Under the pieces are notes generated by a model, which did no database searches, was not told the origin of the DNA, and worked only from the letters and a program-made list of their open reading frames with translations. Both the position numbers and the translations under genes were made by a program. Below, piece by piece: positions 1 to 9,414 of a stretch of 64,000 bases of DNA (position 1 is the first letter of the stretch; each line of letters begins with the position of its first letter). Origin of the DNA: Adhaeribacter pallidiroseus (GTDB lineage: Bacteria > Bacteroidota > Bacteroidia > Cytophagales > Hymenobacteraceae); contig NZ_QASA01000001.1 of NCBI RefSeq assembly GCF_003340495.1, positions 1,798,001-1,862,000 of the forward strand, read 5' to 3'.

Positions 1-55
1 TAGCGTACTCGACCGTATCTCGGCCCTTAATTATTTTAGCTAACCGGAGAAAAAA

Positions 56-157
56 ATCCGGGATAAATACGTATAATCCAATTTATAAAAAAAGGCTTTG
101 CTGGTAAATAATAAAGAAAATCAATTCTGTTATCCGGATAAATACGGAAAACAGAAT
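56..157. repeat. Direct repeat and hairpin upstream of Mn catalase
   Basis: ATCCGGGATAAATACG at 56-71 recurs with one base deleted as ATCCGGATAAATACG at 132-146. The second copy lies inside an inverted repeat, ATTCTGTT (124-131) with AACAGAAT (150-157). The pair sits 100-200 bases upstream of the catalase start and could be regulatory, but no known operator consensus was recognised. Apart from this I see no gene in positions 1-253. Confidence 0.4.
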
Positions 158-253
158 CTTAAACTGAAACCTGGATCATAAACTTTACCGCGTTAACGAC
201 GTTTAGGAAATCATCATTTTGTTCTAATTTTCTAACCCGTTAACTGTTAAACT

Positions 254-1156
254 ATGATCTTAAAAATGGACCGGCTGCCTATTGAGCTGCCTACCCCCAA
301 CAATCCCTCGCCCAATGATGCAGCGGCGGTACAAGAATTACTCGGTGGCAAATTTGGCGAAATGTCAACGTTAATGAATTACACTTTCCAATCGTTTAAT
401 TTCCGGGGCCGGAAACGCCTGCGTCCATTTTACGATTTAATTTGCAGCATTGCCGGCGAAGAGTACGGACATATTGAAGCCGTTAGTTATGCCATCAACT
501 TGTTATTAACCGGTACTACTAAAAGAGGATTCGATCCGGAACCCGGCCCCCTGAAAAATGCTACGGACGCCCGCAATACCTATCATTTTATAGCCAGTGG
601 TCAGTCTTCATTACCGGTGGATTCGATGGGTAATTTCTGGACCGGACAAAATGTTTTTAGCAGCGGAAATCTAAGATTAGATTTACTCCATAACTTTTTC
701 TTGGAGTGTGGCGCTCGGGCTAACAAAATGCGCGTGTACGAAATGGTAACGGACCCAACGGCCCGCGAAATGGTAGGATACTTATTGGTTCGGGGTGGAT
801 TACACGTGGTGGCTTATGCCCGGGCATTGGAGCACTTAACTGGCTCCGATGTAACTAAATTAATTCCGGTACCCGAGCTTAGTAATAAAGCCTTCCCGGA
901 AACCCGCAAATACGAAGCAAACGGCGTACACCGGATCTTATATACTTTCAGCCAGGAAGATTACCAAAAAGCCGGATTGGTATTTAATGGTCCGCACCCC
1001 GAAGATGGCCAGCCATTAGAGGTACGGTTTGGTGCGCCAGAAGGTGCTCCAGCCCCGGATTTAGATGAAGAGCCGCAATTAAACGCACCGGGCGCCGATG
1101 ATTTCGACCCTGATATGTTTAAAGACATAGCTAAAAAAATGGGCATAAAATCCTAA
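254..1156 (+). CDS. Manganese (non-haem) catalase
   Basis: Predicted 300-residue dimanganese catalase, which converts hydrogen peroxide to water and oxygen in the cytoplasm. The four-helix-bundle signature residues are visible: ELLGGKFGEMSTLMNY with the first Glu ligand near residue 35, the EEYGH ligand motif near residues 69-73, FFLECGARANKMRVYEM near 148-165, and GGLHVVAYARALE near 180-193, which supplies another His. The tail after about residue 250 is acidic and Pro-rich, as is usual in this family. I chose the first ATG because family members begin with a short M-x-L-x-x-D-x-LxIELP stretch; ATG 266 is an alternative. It stands alone, followed by a terminator hairpin. No haem-catalase features are present. 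Confidence 0.93.
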   Translation: MILKMDRLPIELPTPNNPSPNDAAAVQELLGGKFGEMSTLMNYTFQSFNFRGRKRLRPFYDLICSIAGEEYGHIEAVSYAINLLLTGTTKRGFDPEPGPLKNATDARNTYHFIASGQSSLPVDSMGNFWTGQNVFSSGNLRLDLLHNFFLECGARANKMRVYEMVTDPTAREMVGYLLVRGGLHVVAYARALEHLTGSDVTKLIPVPELSNKAFPETRKYEANGVHRILYTFSQEDYQKAGLVFNGPHPEDGQPLEVRFGAPEGAPAPDLDEEPQLNAPGADDFDPDMFKDIAKKMGIKS

Positions 1157-1182
1157 TAGCGACATTTTCTTCATACTAAAGG

Positions 1183-1213
1183 CACTATCATTAAACTTGG
1201 TAGTGTTTTTTTT
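1183..1213 (+). terminator. Rho-independent terminator after Mn catalase
   Basis: CACTATC (1183-1189) pairs with GGTAGTG (1199-1205), with one G-U pair, followed by eight T residues. It lies 27 bases after the catalase stop codon. Confidence 0.75.
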
Positions 1214-1284
1214 ATGTTTGAAAGTGTAAAATTAAGATTAGCGTTTTCACAGGTTATCAAGAAAATGGATGATCCTCTAATAAA

Positions 1285-1318
1285 AAACATGACCGAAAGT
1301 TGAATTTCGGTCATGTTT
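1285..1318. terminator. Perfect 14-bp hairpin, terminator-like
   Basis: AAACATGACCGAAA (1285-1298), loop GTTGAA, then TTTCGGTCATGTTT (1305-1318). It has A-rich and T-rich flanks and could act on either strand. It follows the catalase terminator and opens a gene-poor stretch. It could also be a leftover end of a mobile element; no transposase was seen. Confidence 0.5.
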
Positions 1319-2172
1319 ATGCTAAAGTCGTGGAGGGTTTTTGAACTATCACCTTAGGGAGGAATTAAGAATAAGTTTAAAGTTTTCATAAGAATGATTT
1401 TAGATGGTAAATGTTTGATTCGATAATTTTTTATTCTTTTTAACTTTATTTGGTACTAACCCAAATAGCACTAAAATTATATTAAGCTAATCTATACGCG
1501 ATTATAAATTGTAAAAATTTAATATACAAATATTAAAACCTTTTATTTTGAAAAAATTAAACATAAATCTTTCTATTTTATCAATGTATGCTCAAAAAAA
1601 TCTAATTAAAGCCAGAAATTAACCTACGTTTTTGTTTATAGACAAAGCTTAATATTAGAAGAAAACCGAAGGGTTCTAAGGTCTTATAAAGCAATTATTT
1701 GATTCTGGTCTGGTGAATATTTATTAGAAATATTCAATAATTTAAAATTTTGTTTACTAAGGTGTATTTCTATTAACTCAACCAGTTTTATTTTTTTGAC
1801 CTGAAGGTTTAGCAGCAACACCAAAAAAATTAGCTAATCCAGGATCATTATGTAGGACCGAAGTATATGGCAAGAATGTTTAGTACCTAGTTCTAAAGAA
1901 ACTAATTACAAAAACTTAATTTTTGTATAAAATTTTTTCAGAAACAAGGTTCCATTAGTTTAAACAAGGTTTTAAAGTAGGACATGTCAGGTAATTTATA
2001 ATGCGATTAAGGAGCAACTAACAATCAACAAATACTTACTATCATTAGGCAGCAAGTAAAAATTCCGGCTAGCAGCTAAGTATAACCTAAAATGAAACGC
2101 CGCAAGTACCAGTAATAACACGTTCTTACCGAATTTATTAAGGTTATTTTGGTTAATATTTAACTATTGCTT
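1319..2172. other. Gene-free AT-rich stretch
   Basis: No credible coding region is present. Stops are dense in all frames. On the minus strand around 1783-1880 one frame reads a short protein-like phrase (…DPGLANFFGVAAKPSGQ…) between stops, which may be a remnant of a decayed gene, but I do not recognise the family. Confidence 0.4.
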
Positions 2173-3072
2173 TTAACGGTGTTGCTCGTACTTGTTTGGC
2201 ACAAGCAGTTTTTTTAAATACCTAACTTCCTCTTTCGAAAGAACTTCGCTTGAATTAATGTGCAGTGCTTCTTGTAATTGATTGGTTGTACGAATACCTA
2301 AAACGGCTGAAGTTACTGCCGGGTGATCTAACACGTATTGGATAGTCGTTACGGTAGCGGTACGGTTTGGGATTAATGGATTTTTTACCGCCTCAACTAC
2401 TTTTTTCACTTCTGCTTCCGAATAATTTAAGTAGTTTTTGGCGGGTTTACCGGCTAATAAACCTTGGGCCAAACCGCCGCGAGCCAATACTCCGATTTGG
2501 TTTCCTTGTAATAAATCTAAAACAGTCTCTTCCGGTCGTCGGTCCAGTAAGCTGTACTGCATCATCACGCTTACAATTTGCGACCGCTTCACATATTCCC
2601 GGATCACATTAGGCCGGATAGACGAAATGCCGTAATACCGGATTTTACCTTGTTTTTTTAAAATTTCGAAGGCCTCCATGGTTTCATCAATCGGGTCGTC
2701 GAGTGTTCCGCCGTGTAGTTGATATAAATCCAGGTAATCGGTTTGCAGGCGTTGCAAGCTGCCTTCAACGGCTTGCAGAATGTATTCTTTGCGTGGGTTC
2801 CAGTCCCAGCCACTACCATCTGGTCGCCATTGGTTGCCTACTTTAGTGGCCAGAATAACTTGATGCCGCTTGCCTAAAAAAGCTTTGCCCACCAATTTCT
2901 CATTTTCTCCCTGGTCGTATAAATCAGCGGTATCAAAATAGTTAATACCTTGGTGCAGTGCATCGTTTAACAAACGAATACTTTCTCCGGGAGTGGCCGT
3001 TGCTAAAGACATACAGCCGAAGCTAATCGTGCTAATTTTTAAATCTGAACGGCCTAAGTGCTTATATTGCAT
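2173..3072 (-). CDS. Aldo/keto reductase family oxidoreductase
   Basis: 299 residues, the usual length for an NADPH-dependent (beta/alpha)8-barrel aldo/keto reductase. The catalytic tetrad is visible: Asp and Tyr in YFDTADLYDQG (about residues 45-55), Lys in ILATKVG (about 74-80) and His in LDLYQLHGG (about 115-123). The substrate cannot be told from sequence. The gene lies 24 bases downstream of the Bcr/CflA-type transporter on the same strand, so the two are probably cotranscribed, which suggests detoxification of an electrophilic or xenobiotic compound, though that is inference. The start MQYKHLGRSDL matches family N termini. Confidence 0.9.
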   Translation of the reverse strand: MQYKHLGRSDLKISTISFGCMSLATATPGESIRLLNDALHQGINYFDTADLYDQGENEKLVGKAFLGKRHQVILATKVGNQWRPDGSGWDWNPRKEYILQAVEGSLQRLQTDYLDLYQLHGGTLDDPIDETMEAFEILKKQGKIRYYGISSIRPNVIREYVKRSQIVSVMMQYSLLDRRPEETVLDLLQGNQIGVLARGGLAQGLLAGKPAKNYLNYSEAEVKKVVEAVKNPLIPNRTATVTTIQYVLDHPAVTSAVLGIRTTNQLQEALHINSSEVLSKEEVRYLKKLLVPNKYEQHR

Positions 3073-3096
3073 AATTACCTGATAATTAAAAGACAG

Positions 3097-4356
3097 CTAT
3101 TTCTTAAAAGGTATAGGTTGTTCTGTTTCCAGTATAACCAAAGCAGCGTCTGCTGGGCTCCCGGCACCGGATTGTATTTGCTTTCTACCTATTAGTAATA
3201 ATATTAATCCCAACACCGCGCATAATGCCATAACGCTAACCATAGGTAAAACGGTTTGATTGTGCAATACACTCACGGCCGCGGACGCTAAGGCGCCTGC
3301 CCCCATGCGCAAACACCCCAGTAAAGCCGAAGCACTACCAGCCTGCCGGGCAAAAGGCGCCAACGAAAGAGCCGAAGAATTAGGAACATTTAAACCCTGA
3401 CCCGCTAAAAAAATAAAAATCAATAGGATTAATCCATACTTGCCGTACCAACCGGCCAAACTACCAATTACCAGCAAGCTACCAACCACCGTTTGTAAAG
3501 TTAAAGCAAAAGTAAGGAGTTGTTCACTTGAAAAGCGTTTTAACAAAGGTGTGTTTAATTGGGTGGAACCAATCATGGCGGCAGCCAGAATGGCGAAAAT
3601 CCAGCCGTATTCTTGTTCGCTCACCTGGTAAATATTCATAAATACATCCGGCGAACCAGAAATATAAGCGAAAGGTGCCGCGGCACCTATGCCACCGGCC
3701 AGCATATAGGTCAAAAATTGTGGATTTTTTAAAACCGAATAAAAGTTACGTAATACCGGCTGGGGTAATAGGGAGATGCTCTTGTCAGGAGCGCGGCCCG
3801 CCGGTAATGCCAGGTAAATAGCTATAATTACCAGCACAACAATAATAGCTAAAACTATAAATATGTATTGCCAGCCAAATGCCGCGGTAACGTAGCCTCC
3901 CACGGTAGGAGCAATCATGGGGGAAACACTAATAACCAAGGTTTGCAGCGACAATACTTTGGCGATTTCGCTTACCGGAAAAAGGTCGCGTACTAAGGCT
4001 AAAGCGGCTACCATGCCTGCACAACCGCCAATAGCCTGAACAAATCGCATTAAAATCAAAGTATCAGCAGAGTTAGTGAAGGCACAACCAACAGTTGCCA
4101 ATACATAAACTAATAACCCGGCGTACAACGGGTTTTTGCGGCCAAACCGGTCCAGCAAGGGCCCGTATAACAATTGCCCCAGGGCAATACCAATTAAATA
4201 ACTGGTTAAGGATAATTGAATGTGATCAATAGTTGTATTTAAATCACGGGCAAGAGCCGGAAAGCCTGGCAAATACATATCGATCGAAAATGGACTGATA
4301 GTAGCTAAAACACCCAAAATCAAGATAATGCCAAAACGGTTTTGGGAATTCTTCAT
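3097..4356 (-). CDS. MFS multidrug efflux transporter, Bcr/CflA type
   Basis: 419 residues with about twelve hydrophobic segments. The N terminus carries FSIDMYLPGFPALARDL, which is highly characteristic of Bcr/CflA drug:proton antiporters (first TM segment), followed by GQLLYGPLLDRFGRK, the MFS motif A loop between TM2 and TM3. It is predicted to sit in the inner membrane and export small toxic molecules. It is first in a likely two-gene unit with the downstream aldo/keto reductase. The last 20 residues are a hydrophilic cytoplasmic tail. The substrate is unknown. Confidence 0.9.
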   Translation of the reverse strand: MKNSQNRFGIILILGVLATISPFSIDMYLPGFPALARDLNTTIDHIQLSLTSYLIGIALGQLLYGPLLDRFGRKNPLYAGLLVYVLATVGCAFTNSADTLILMRFVQAIGGCAGMVAALALVRDLFPVSEIAKVLSLQTLVISVSPMIAPTVGGYVTAAFGWQYIFIVLAIIVVLVIIAIYLALPAGRAPDKSISLLPQPVLRNFYSVLKNPQFLTYMLAGGIGAAAPFAYISGSPDVFMNIYQVSEQEYGWIFAILAAAMIGSTQLNTPLLKRFSSEQLLTFALTLQTVVGSLLVIGSLAGWYGKYGLILLIFIFLAGQGLNVPNSSALSLAPFARQAGSASALLGCLRMGAGALASAAVSVLHNQTVLPMVSVMALCAVLGLILLLIGRKQIQSGAGSPADAALVILETEQPIPFKK

Positions 4357-4731
4357 GTATTAAAAATCAGTAACAAATTAATCCGCAAAAATCTGTTAGG
4401 AACAAGCAATTATCAAATAAACCTGTTTCTCGAAAGGCGGCTGAATTACCTGTATACTGCTTACCGAAAGTATAAGTTGAAAAGATCAAATAATTAATCT
4501 TCCAGCAGAAGATTGCCGGTTAATTTAGGGCTCATCGGCCGAAAAGGCGTAACTTGAAGCGCAGCTAAATGCTCATGTTATTTTAACTAAAGCAAAAAAA
4601 TTAAAAACTTTAATTACCTAACTAGCCCAGCCAAGTAGCGCGTCTTTACAATTAGGCAAAAGGAAATAGCATAAAACAAAAAAGAAAACCGCATTGGTTT
4701 TCTTTTTTGTTTTATGCCTTAAGTTAAAAGA
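4357..4731. other. Intergenic region between efflux pump and STAS-like gene
   Basis: Holds the start-side region of the efflux pump (AT-rich, no clear promoter match) and the long hairpin at 4669-4717. Nothing else was recognised. Confidence 0.5.
4669..4717 (-). terminator. Perfect 22-bp inverted repeat, terminator of STAS-like gene
   Basis: Left arm 4669-4690 and right arm 4696-4717 are exact reverse complements around a 5-base loop GCATT. The arms begin GCATAAAAC and end in GGTTTTC and its complement. It is unusually long for an intrinsic terminator but is correctly placed, 14 bases past the stop of the minus-strand gene. Confidence 0.65.
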
Positions 4732-5358
4732 TTAAATCTCGGAATAAAATAATTTACGTTTCATTAATATCCGGAATACTATGGCAGCTTTATCTTTGTA
4801 TTGCTTTAAAGAGGAGCTAATCTGAGCAGCTGCCGCCCACTCGTAACTTACTTGTTCTACATTTACTATTTTATCTGCAATTTGCGTAGGAAAAGTAGCT
4901 GATTTTATTCCAGAGTTATTCATCCATTCAAATGCTCCTTCAAGGGTAGTACATGTTTCCATTCTAACTGCTTTGTGAGTAATAACTTTAGTTTGAATAT
5001 AAGTTGTAATTTCATCCAAAATAAGTAACTCAGGTAATTCGTATTTAGCCAAATGAACAAATCTTTTAATACCCGCTGCTAATATTTGCAGGCAAAATAC
5101 TTTAGATAAGCATCTTTGTATATTAATATCGGTAAAATTTACGTTGCGGAGGTCGTGCAGGAAAAAAGTAATATTATTTTCTTTGATCAAATCGCTGATT
5201 ATTAAAATACATTCGGTTAACTCCTCTACTTGCGGAGAACTTTTCCAGCTTAATTGAATGAACGATTGATGCGTATTAACTATAAGCATGGCATTAGCCG
5301 AGGGTAATGCTTGATTGCAATTAGGTTCTTCTGGAAAAATGCTATAGTTGGTGGTCAT
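4732..5358 (-). CDS. Hypothetical protein with STAS/SpoIIAA-like fold
   Basis: 208 residues, no signal peptide or membrane segment. The pattern of a beta strand (SFIQLSWKS), a helix (VEELTECILIISDLIKE), a strand with FFLHDLRNVNF and a later helix (CLQILAAGIKRFVHL) resembles the STAS-like proteins of Bacteroidota that follow a D-x-R-x-x motif. This is recognition by pattern, not by a named family. It is monocistronic, with its own strong hairpin terminator. Function unknown; a regulatory role is possible but not shown. Confidence 0.55.
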   Translation of the reverse strand: MTTNYSIFPEEPNCNQALPSANAMLIVNTHQSFIQLSWKSSPQVEELTECILIISDLIKENNITFFLHDLRNVNFTDINIQRCLSKVFCLQILAAGIKRFVHLAKYELPELLILDEITTYIQTKVITHKAVRMETCTTLEGAFEWMNNSGIKSATFPTQIADKIVNVEQVSYEWAAAAQISSSLKQYKDKAAIVFRILMKRKLFYSEI

Positions 5359-5929
5359 GGATTTGGTTGGTTTTTAGCAGTTAATAAGATCGATTAATTG
5401 TTGTAGTGCTTATTGCATTACGGAAGTAAATATATAGTAAATATATTATTTAGATAATTCAAAGATAGGCGAATAAAAAATATAAATTATTTGCCGGGAT
5501 AAATCCTATATATTTCTTGTTTAAAAACATATTTAAACAGGAGGCATCAGGAGTATATTACCCGCCACTCAAAAAATAACTAAATACCAAGTAGCTGATA
5601 TAATTTCAGTAGCCTTTTCGATTTAGTTTAAAGACATCTTATGCCAATAAAGTTGAATAGGTTAATTGATGCAATAGGTCCTACCATCGAATAATTCAAG
5701 ATTACAATTTGCAAATTTTTTAAAGAAAGAAAGTCGGGGCAGATACCAAAGGTAAAGATTTGTTTTTATGAAAGGGATGTGCGTATTTCCGGCTGATTTA
5801 AACCTTGTTAAACAAAACAGCAAGGCAAATGCTTTTATCCTGGATTGAAAACCACAAGGTTCAACTGCTTGTTAATCAAAATTTAAAATTTGGAGGTAGG
5901 TACTTTACTGCTAAACAAAACGAGTTAAC
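5359..5929. other. Intergenic region, divergent promoters expected
   Basis: 571 bases between divergently transcribed genes. It is AT-rich with no open frame of note, no recognisable RNA and no exact TAnnTTTG promoter element. Both flanking genes must start transcription from it. Confidence 0.4.
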
Positions 5930-6697
5930 ATGTCCGAGAAAGAAAATCAACAAGTAGCTATTGTAACTGGCGCCGGGCAGGGAATAGGGTTTGCTATATG
6001 CCGCGAATTATTAAAACAAGGAGTTGCCGTTGTATTAAACGATTTAAATGTTACTTTAACAAATCAGGCAACTGCTCAGCTCAAAGAAGAATTTGGCGCA
6101 AATTGCATTGGCTTACCTGGTAATGCAGCCGATGTTTCTTTTATTAACAATTTAATACTTACTGCCAAAGAACACTTTGGGCAGGTTACCATTGCCATAG
6201 CCAATGCCGGTATAACGCTCTTCGGCGATTTTTTTACTTATACGCCTGAGGCTTTTCAACAGGTGATGGATTTGAATCTTAAAGGTTCTTTTTTCTTAGC
6301 CCAAGCCATTGCCAAACAAATACAAGTGCAGCAAACCGGAGGCAGCATTTTGTTTATGTCATCGGTAACCGGTCATCAGGCCCATAAAAATCTGGCTGCT
6401 TACGGTATGACTAAGGCTGCTTTAGAAATGCTGGCCAAAAACCTGGTCATAGAAGTGTCGGCTTATGGAATTACGGTTAATGCTATTGCTCCCGGGGCAA
6501 CCCTTACCGAACGAACCGCCCTGGATGCTGATTACGAACGAACCTGGTCCAACATAACACCTTTAGGAAGACCAGCCAGTCCGGAGGATATTGCGCAAGC
6601 TGCTGTATTTTTGGTTTCAGAAAAAGCCCGTCATATTACCGGGCAAACAATTATTATTGATGGTGGCTGGACCTCTATTAGTCCCTCGCCTTATTAA
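5930..6697 (+). CDS. SDR family NAD(P)-dependent oxidoreductase
   Basis: 255 residues, classical short-chain dehydrogenase/reductase. Cofactor motif TGAGQGIG at about 14-21 (TGxxxGxG), NAGI at about 90-93, catalytic Ser in FMSSVTG near 144, catalytic Tyr/Lys in YGMTKAA near 157-161, and C-terminal GQTIIIDGGW. The layout resembles 3-oxoacyl-ACP reductase or glucose/sugar-alcohol dehydrogenases of the SDR family; the substrate is not fixed by sequence. It lies upstream of the pentose phosphate block but 220 bases separate it from tkt, so cotranscription is uncertain. Confidence 0.9.
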   Translation: MSEKENQQVAIVTGAGQGIGFAICRELLKQGVAVVLNDLNVTLTNQATAQLKEEFGANCIGLPGNAADVSFINNLILTAKEHFGQVTIAIANAGITLFGDFFTYTPEAFQQVMDLNLKGSFFLAQAIAKQIQVQQTGGSILFMSSVTGHQAHKNLAAYGMTKAALEMLAKNLVIEVSAYGITVNAIAPGATLTERTALDADYERTWSNITPLGRPASPEDIAQAAVFLVSEKARHITGQTIIIDGGWTSISPSPY

Positions 6698-6920
6698 TAC
6701 GAATACTTATTCCGGAATAACTATTCAAATTAGTTTTGCTGATATATCCATCATAAATAATAAGTTTACAACCTTTTTAATGCTATTTAGTTAGAAAAAC
6801 ATAAAGGCTATTAGCGCTAGTAGATCATAATATCCTTTTTAGTTCACGGTAATTAAATGTAATCTTTCCAGATAAAAATTACTACTTCACGTTAACATAT
6901 ATTTTGGGTCTTACCACAAC

Positions 6921-8948
6921 TTGTTATCTATGGCCAATCAAAATTCCACCGAAACATTAACCCAGCTCGATGAGCTTAGTATAAATACCATCCGGTTTCT
7001 TTCTGCGGATATGGTTCAGAAAGCCAATTCCGGACACCCGGGCTTACCTTTAGGAGCAGCTCCCATGGCCTACGTGCTTTGGTCGCGTTTTTTAAGGTTT
7101 AACCCGAAAGACCCGCATTGGCAAAATCGGGATCGGTTTATTCTTTCGGCTGGACATGGCTCGGCTTTATTATACAGTTTATTGCATTTATACGGGTATG
7201 ATTTACCTATGCCGGAATTAGAAAAATTCCGGCGAATTGGTTCGCAAACGCCTGGGCACCCGGAATCGATGCTCACTCCGGGCATTGAAGTAACCACCGG
7301 GCCTTTGGGCCAGGGATTTGGCAATGGAGTTGGAGTGGCACTGGCCGAAGCTTTTTTAGCCGCCAAATACAACCGCCCGGATTTTGATTTAATTGATCAT
7401 TACACCTACGGCATTGTGAGCGATGGCGATTTAATGGAAGGCTTAACGGCCGAAGCTGCTTCTTTGGCGGGCCATTTAAAATTGGGTAAACTTATTTTTC
7501 TGTACGATGATAATGATATTTCCCTGGACGGCCCAACCAGTCTCGCTTTTACGGAAGATGTATTAGCGCGCTTTGAGGCTTATGGCTGGCATACCCAGCG
7601 GGTAAATAATGGTAATGATATTGAAGCTATTGACCAAGCCATTCGCGCGGCGCAAGAAGAAACCGGAAAGCCTTCGCTTATTTCAATTAAAACTATTATT
7701 GGCTATGGCAGTCCTTTGCAGGGTACCAGTAAAGTACATGGCAACCCGCTGGGCGAGGAAAATTTAAAAAAAGCCAAAGAAAACTTAGGCTGGGATCCGG
7801 CCAAGTTTTTTTACGTACCCGACGAAGTGCAGGAGCACTTATTGGAGCCTAGTAAAAAAGGAGCTTCCCTGCAACAAGATTGGCAAGATTTGTTTGAAGA
7901 ATACAGCCACGCTTATAGCACCGAAGGAGAGGAATTACGCTTAACCTACCACGGAGAACTTCCGTCGGGTTGGGACAGCAATTTGCCCGTTTTTACCCCC
8001 GCTGATTCTATGGCTACCCGGCAAGCTTCGGGCAAAGCATTGGAAGCTATTAAGAAAACGGTGCCCTGGGTGATTGGCGGTTCTGCCGATTTAGCTAGTT
8101 CTAACGAAATGCCTACCAAAGGCGAACTTAGTTTTCAGCCGGGCAGCTACGATCATTCTAATATTTGGTTTGGGGTTCGGGAGCACGGCATGGGCGCTAT
8201 TTTAAACGGCATGGCCTCGCACCGGGGCGTACGGGTATATGGCGGTACTTTTTTAACTTTTTCGGACTACATGCGCGGCTCGATTCGGTTAGCGGCCCTT
8301 ACCGAAGCCCCGGTTACTTACGTCTTCACGCACGATAGTATTGCCGTAGGCGAAGATGGCCCCACCCACCAACCCGTGGAGCATGTAACAGCTCTGCGCA
8401 CCATTCCGAACTTAACGGTAATCCGACCGGCAGATGCTAATGAAACCGTAGAAGCCTGGCGCATTGCCATGACCCGCATGAAAGGACCGGTGGCCCTCAT
8501 ACTTACCCGGCAAAAGTTACCCACCTTCGACCGGAGTGTTTATGCTGCTGCGAGCAATGTTGAAAAAGGCGCTTATACCTTAAGCGATGCCGAAGGTACG
8601 CCGGATGTTATTTTAATAGGAACTGGCTCCGAAGTACAATTAGCCCTGGGAGCCCAGGCAGAATTAAAAAAAGAAGGTATTCAGGCCCGAGTGGTAAGCA
8701 TGCCTTCCTGGGAATTATTCGATCAGCAAGACCAAGCTTACCGCGACGAGGTACTGCCGCCCGCTGTCCGAAAAAGAGTATCGGTTGAAGCGGGTATTAC
8801 TCTGGCTTGGTACAAATACGTAGGATCCGAAGGGGCTGTTATTGGCATCGATCGCTACGGAGAATCTGGTGCGGGCGATAAAGTGCTGGAAGCATTTGGC
8901 TTTACGGTCGCTCATGTTTGTGAAAAGGCCCGGGCCTTGTTTCAATAA
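6921..8948 (+). CDS. tkt: Transketolase
   Basis: 675 residues, full length for a bacterial transketolase, which moves two-carbon units between sugar phosphates in the non-oxidative pentose phosphate pathway using thiamine diphosphate. Visible motifs are [18 protein letters not shown] at the N-terminal active site, [17 protein letters not shown], the ThDP-binding GDGx28N-type region beginning [30 protein letters not shown] with the catalytic Glu, and [21 protein letters not shown] 6930 is an alternative start three codons in. The downstream genes rpiB and tal follow with almost no spacing, indicating one operon. Confidence 0.97.
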   Translation: MLSMANQNSTETLTQLDELSINTIRFLSADMVQKANSGHPGLPLGAAPMAYVLWSRFLRFNPKDPHWQNRDRFILSAGHGSALLYSLLHLYGYDLPMPELEKFRRIGSQTPGHPESMLTPGIEVTTGPLGQGFGNGVGVALAEAFLAAKYNRPDFDLIDHYTYGIVSDGDLMEGLTAEAASLAGHLKLGKLIFLYDDNDISLDGPTSLAFTEDVLARFEAYGWHTQRVNNGNDIEAIDQAIRAAQEETGKPSLISIKTIIGYGSPLQGTSKVHGNPLGEENLKKAKENLGWDPAKFFYVPDEVQEHLLEPSKKGASLQQDWQDLFEEYSHAYSTEGEELRLTYHGELPSGWDSNLPVFTPADSMATRQASGKALEAIKKTVPWVIGGSADLASSNEMPTKGELSFQPGSYDHSNIWFGVREHGMGAILNGMASHRGVRVYGGTFLTFSDYMRGSIRLAALTEAPVTYVFTHDSIAVGEDGPTHQPVEHVTALRTIPNLTVIRPADANETVEAWRIAMTRMKGPVALILTRQKLPTFDRSVYAAASNVEKGAYTLSDAEGTPDVILIGTGSEVQLALGAQAELKKEGIQARVVSMPSWELFDQQDQAYRDEVLPPAVRKRVSVEAGITLAWYKYVGSEGAVIGIDRYGESGAGDKVLEAFGFTVAHVCEKARALFQ

Positions 8949-8952
8949 ATTA

Positions 8953-9414
8953 ATGGGTATGAAAATAGGAATTGCCGCGGATCACGCCGGCTTTGAACAA
9001 AAACAACAGTTGATTACACAGTTGCGCCAAGCTAAGTACGAAGTAACGGATTATGGTGCTCACGAGTACAACGCCCAAGACGATTACCCGGACATAATTA
9101 TACCATTAGCCCAAGCCATTGCGAGCCAGGAAGTAGAGCGGGGTATTGCCGTTTGCGGCAGTGGGGTGGGGGTGTCGGTAGCAGCCAATAAATTTGCTGG
9201 TGTACGGGCGGCTTTAATTACCGAAAGCTATTCCGCACACCAAGGTGTGGAGCACGACGATTTAAATTTACTATGCCTGGGTGGCCGTGTAATCGGCCCT
9301 ATGTTGATCTGGGAAATTGTGCAGGCTTACTTAAAAGCTCAATTTCAAAAAGAAGAACGGTTTCACCGCCGTTTAGATAAAGTAATTGCTTTAGAAAAAA
9401 AGAATCTATCATGA
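8953..9414 (+). CDS. rpiB: Ribose-5-phosphate isomerase B
   Basis: 153 residues, RpiB/LacAB family, which interconverts ribose 5-phosphate and ribulose 5-phosphate. It begins MGMKIGIAADHAGFEQKQ, the standard RpiB start with the substrate-binding DHAG; the active-site Cys lies in VCGSGVGVSVAANK at about 66-79, and EHDDLNLLCLGGR follows at about 101-113. The frame is open further upstream into tkt, but ATG 8953, four bases after the tkt stop, gives the family N terminus; ATG 8959 is a close alternative. The last bases overlap the tal start (ATGA). Confidence 0.96.
   Translation: MGMKIGIAADHAGFEQKQQLITQLRQAKYEVTDYGAHEYNAQDDYPDIIIPLAQAIASQEVERGIAVCGSGVGVSVAANKFAGVRAALITESYSAHQGVEHDDLNLLCLGGRVIGPMLIWEIVQAYLKAQFQKEERFHRRLDKVIALEKKNLS

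Noticed and set aside
7070-7372. Long minus-strand frame inside tkt
   Set aside because: Shadow of the transketolase reading frame; no start context or family features.
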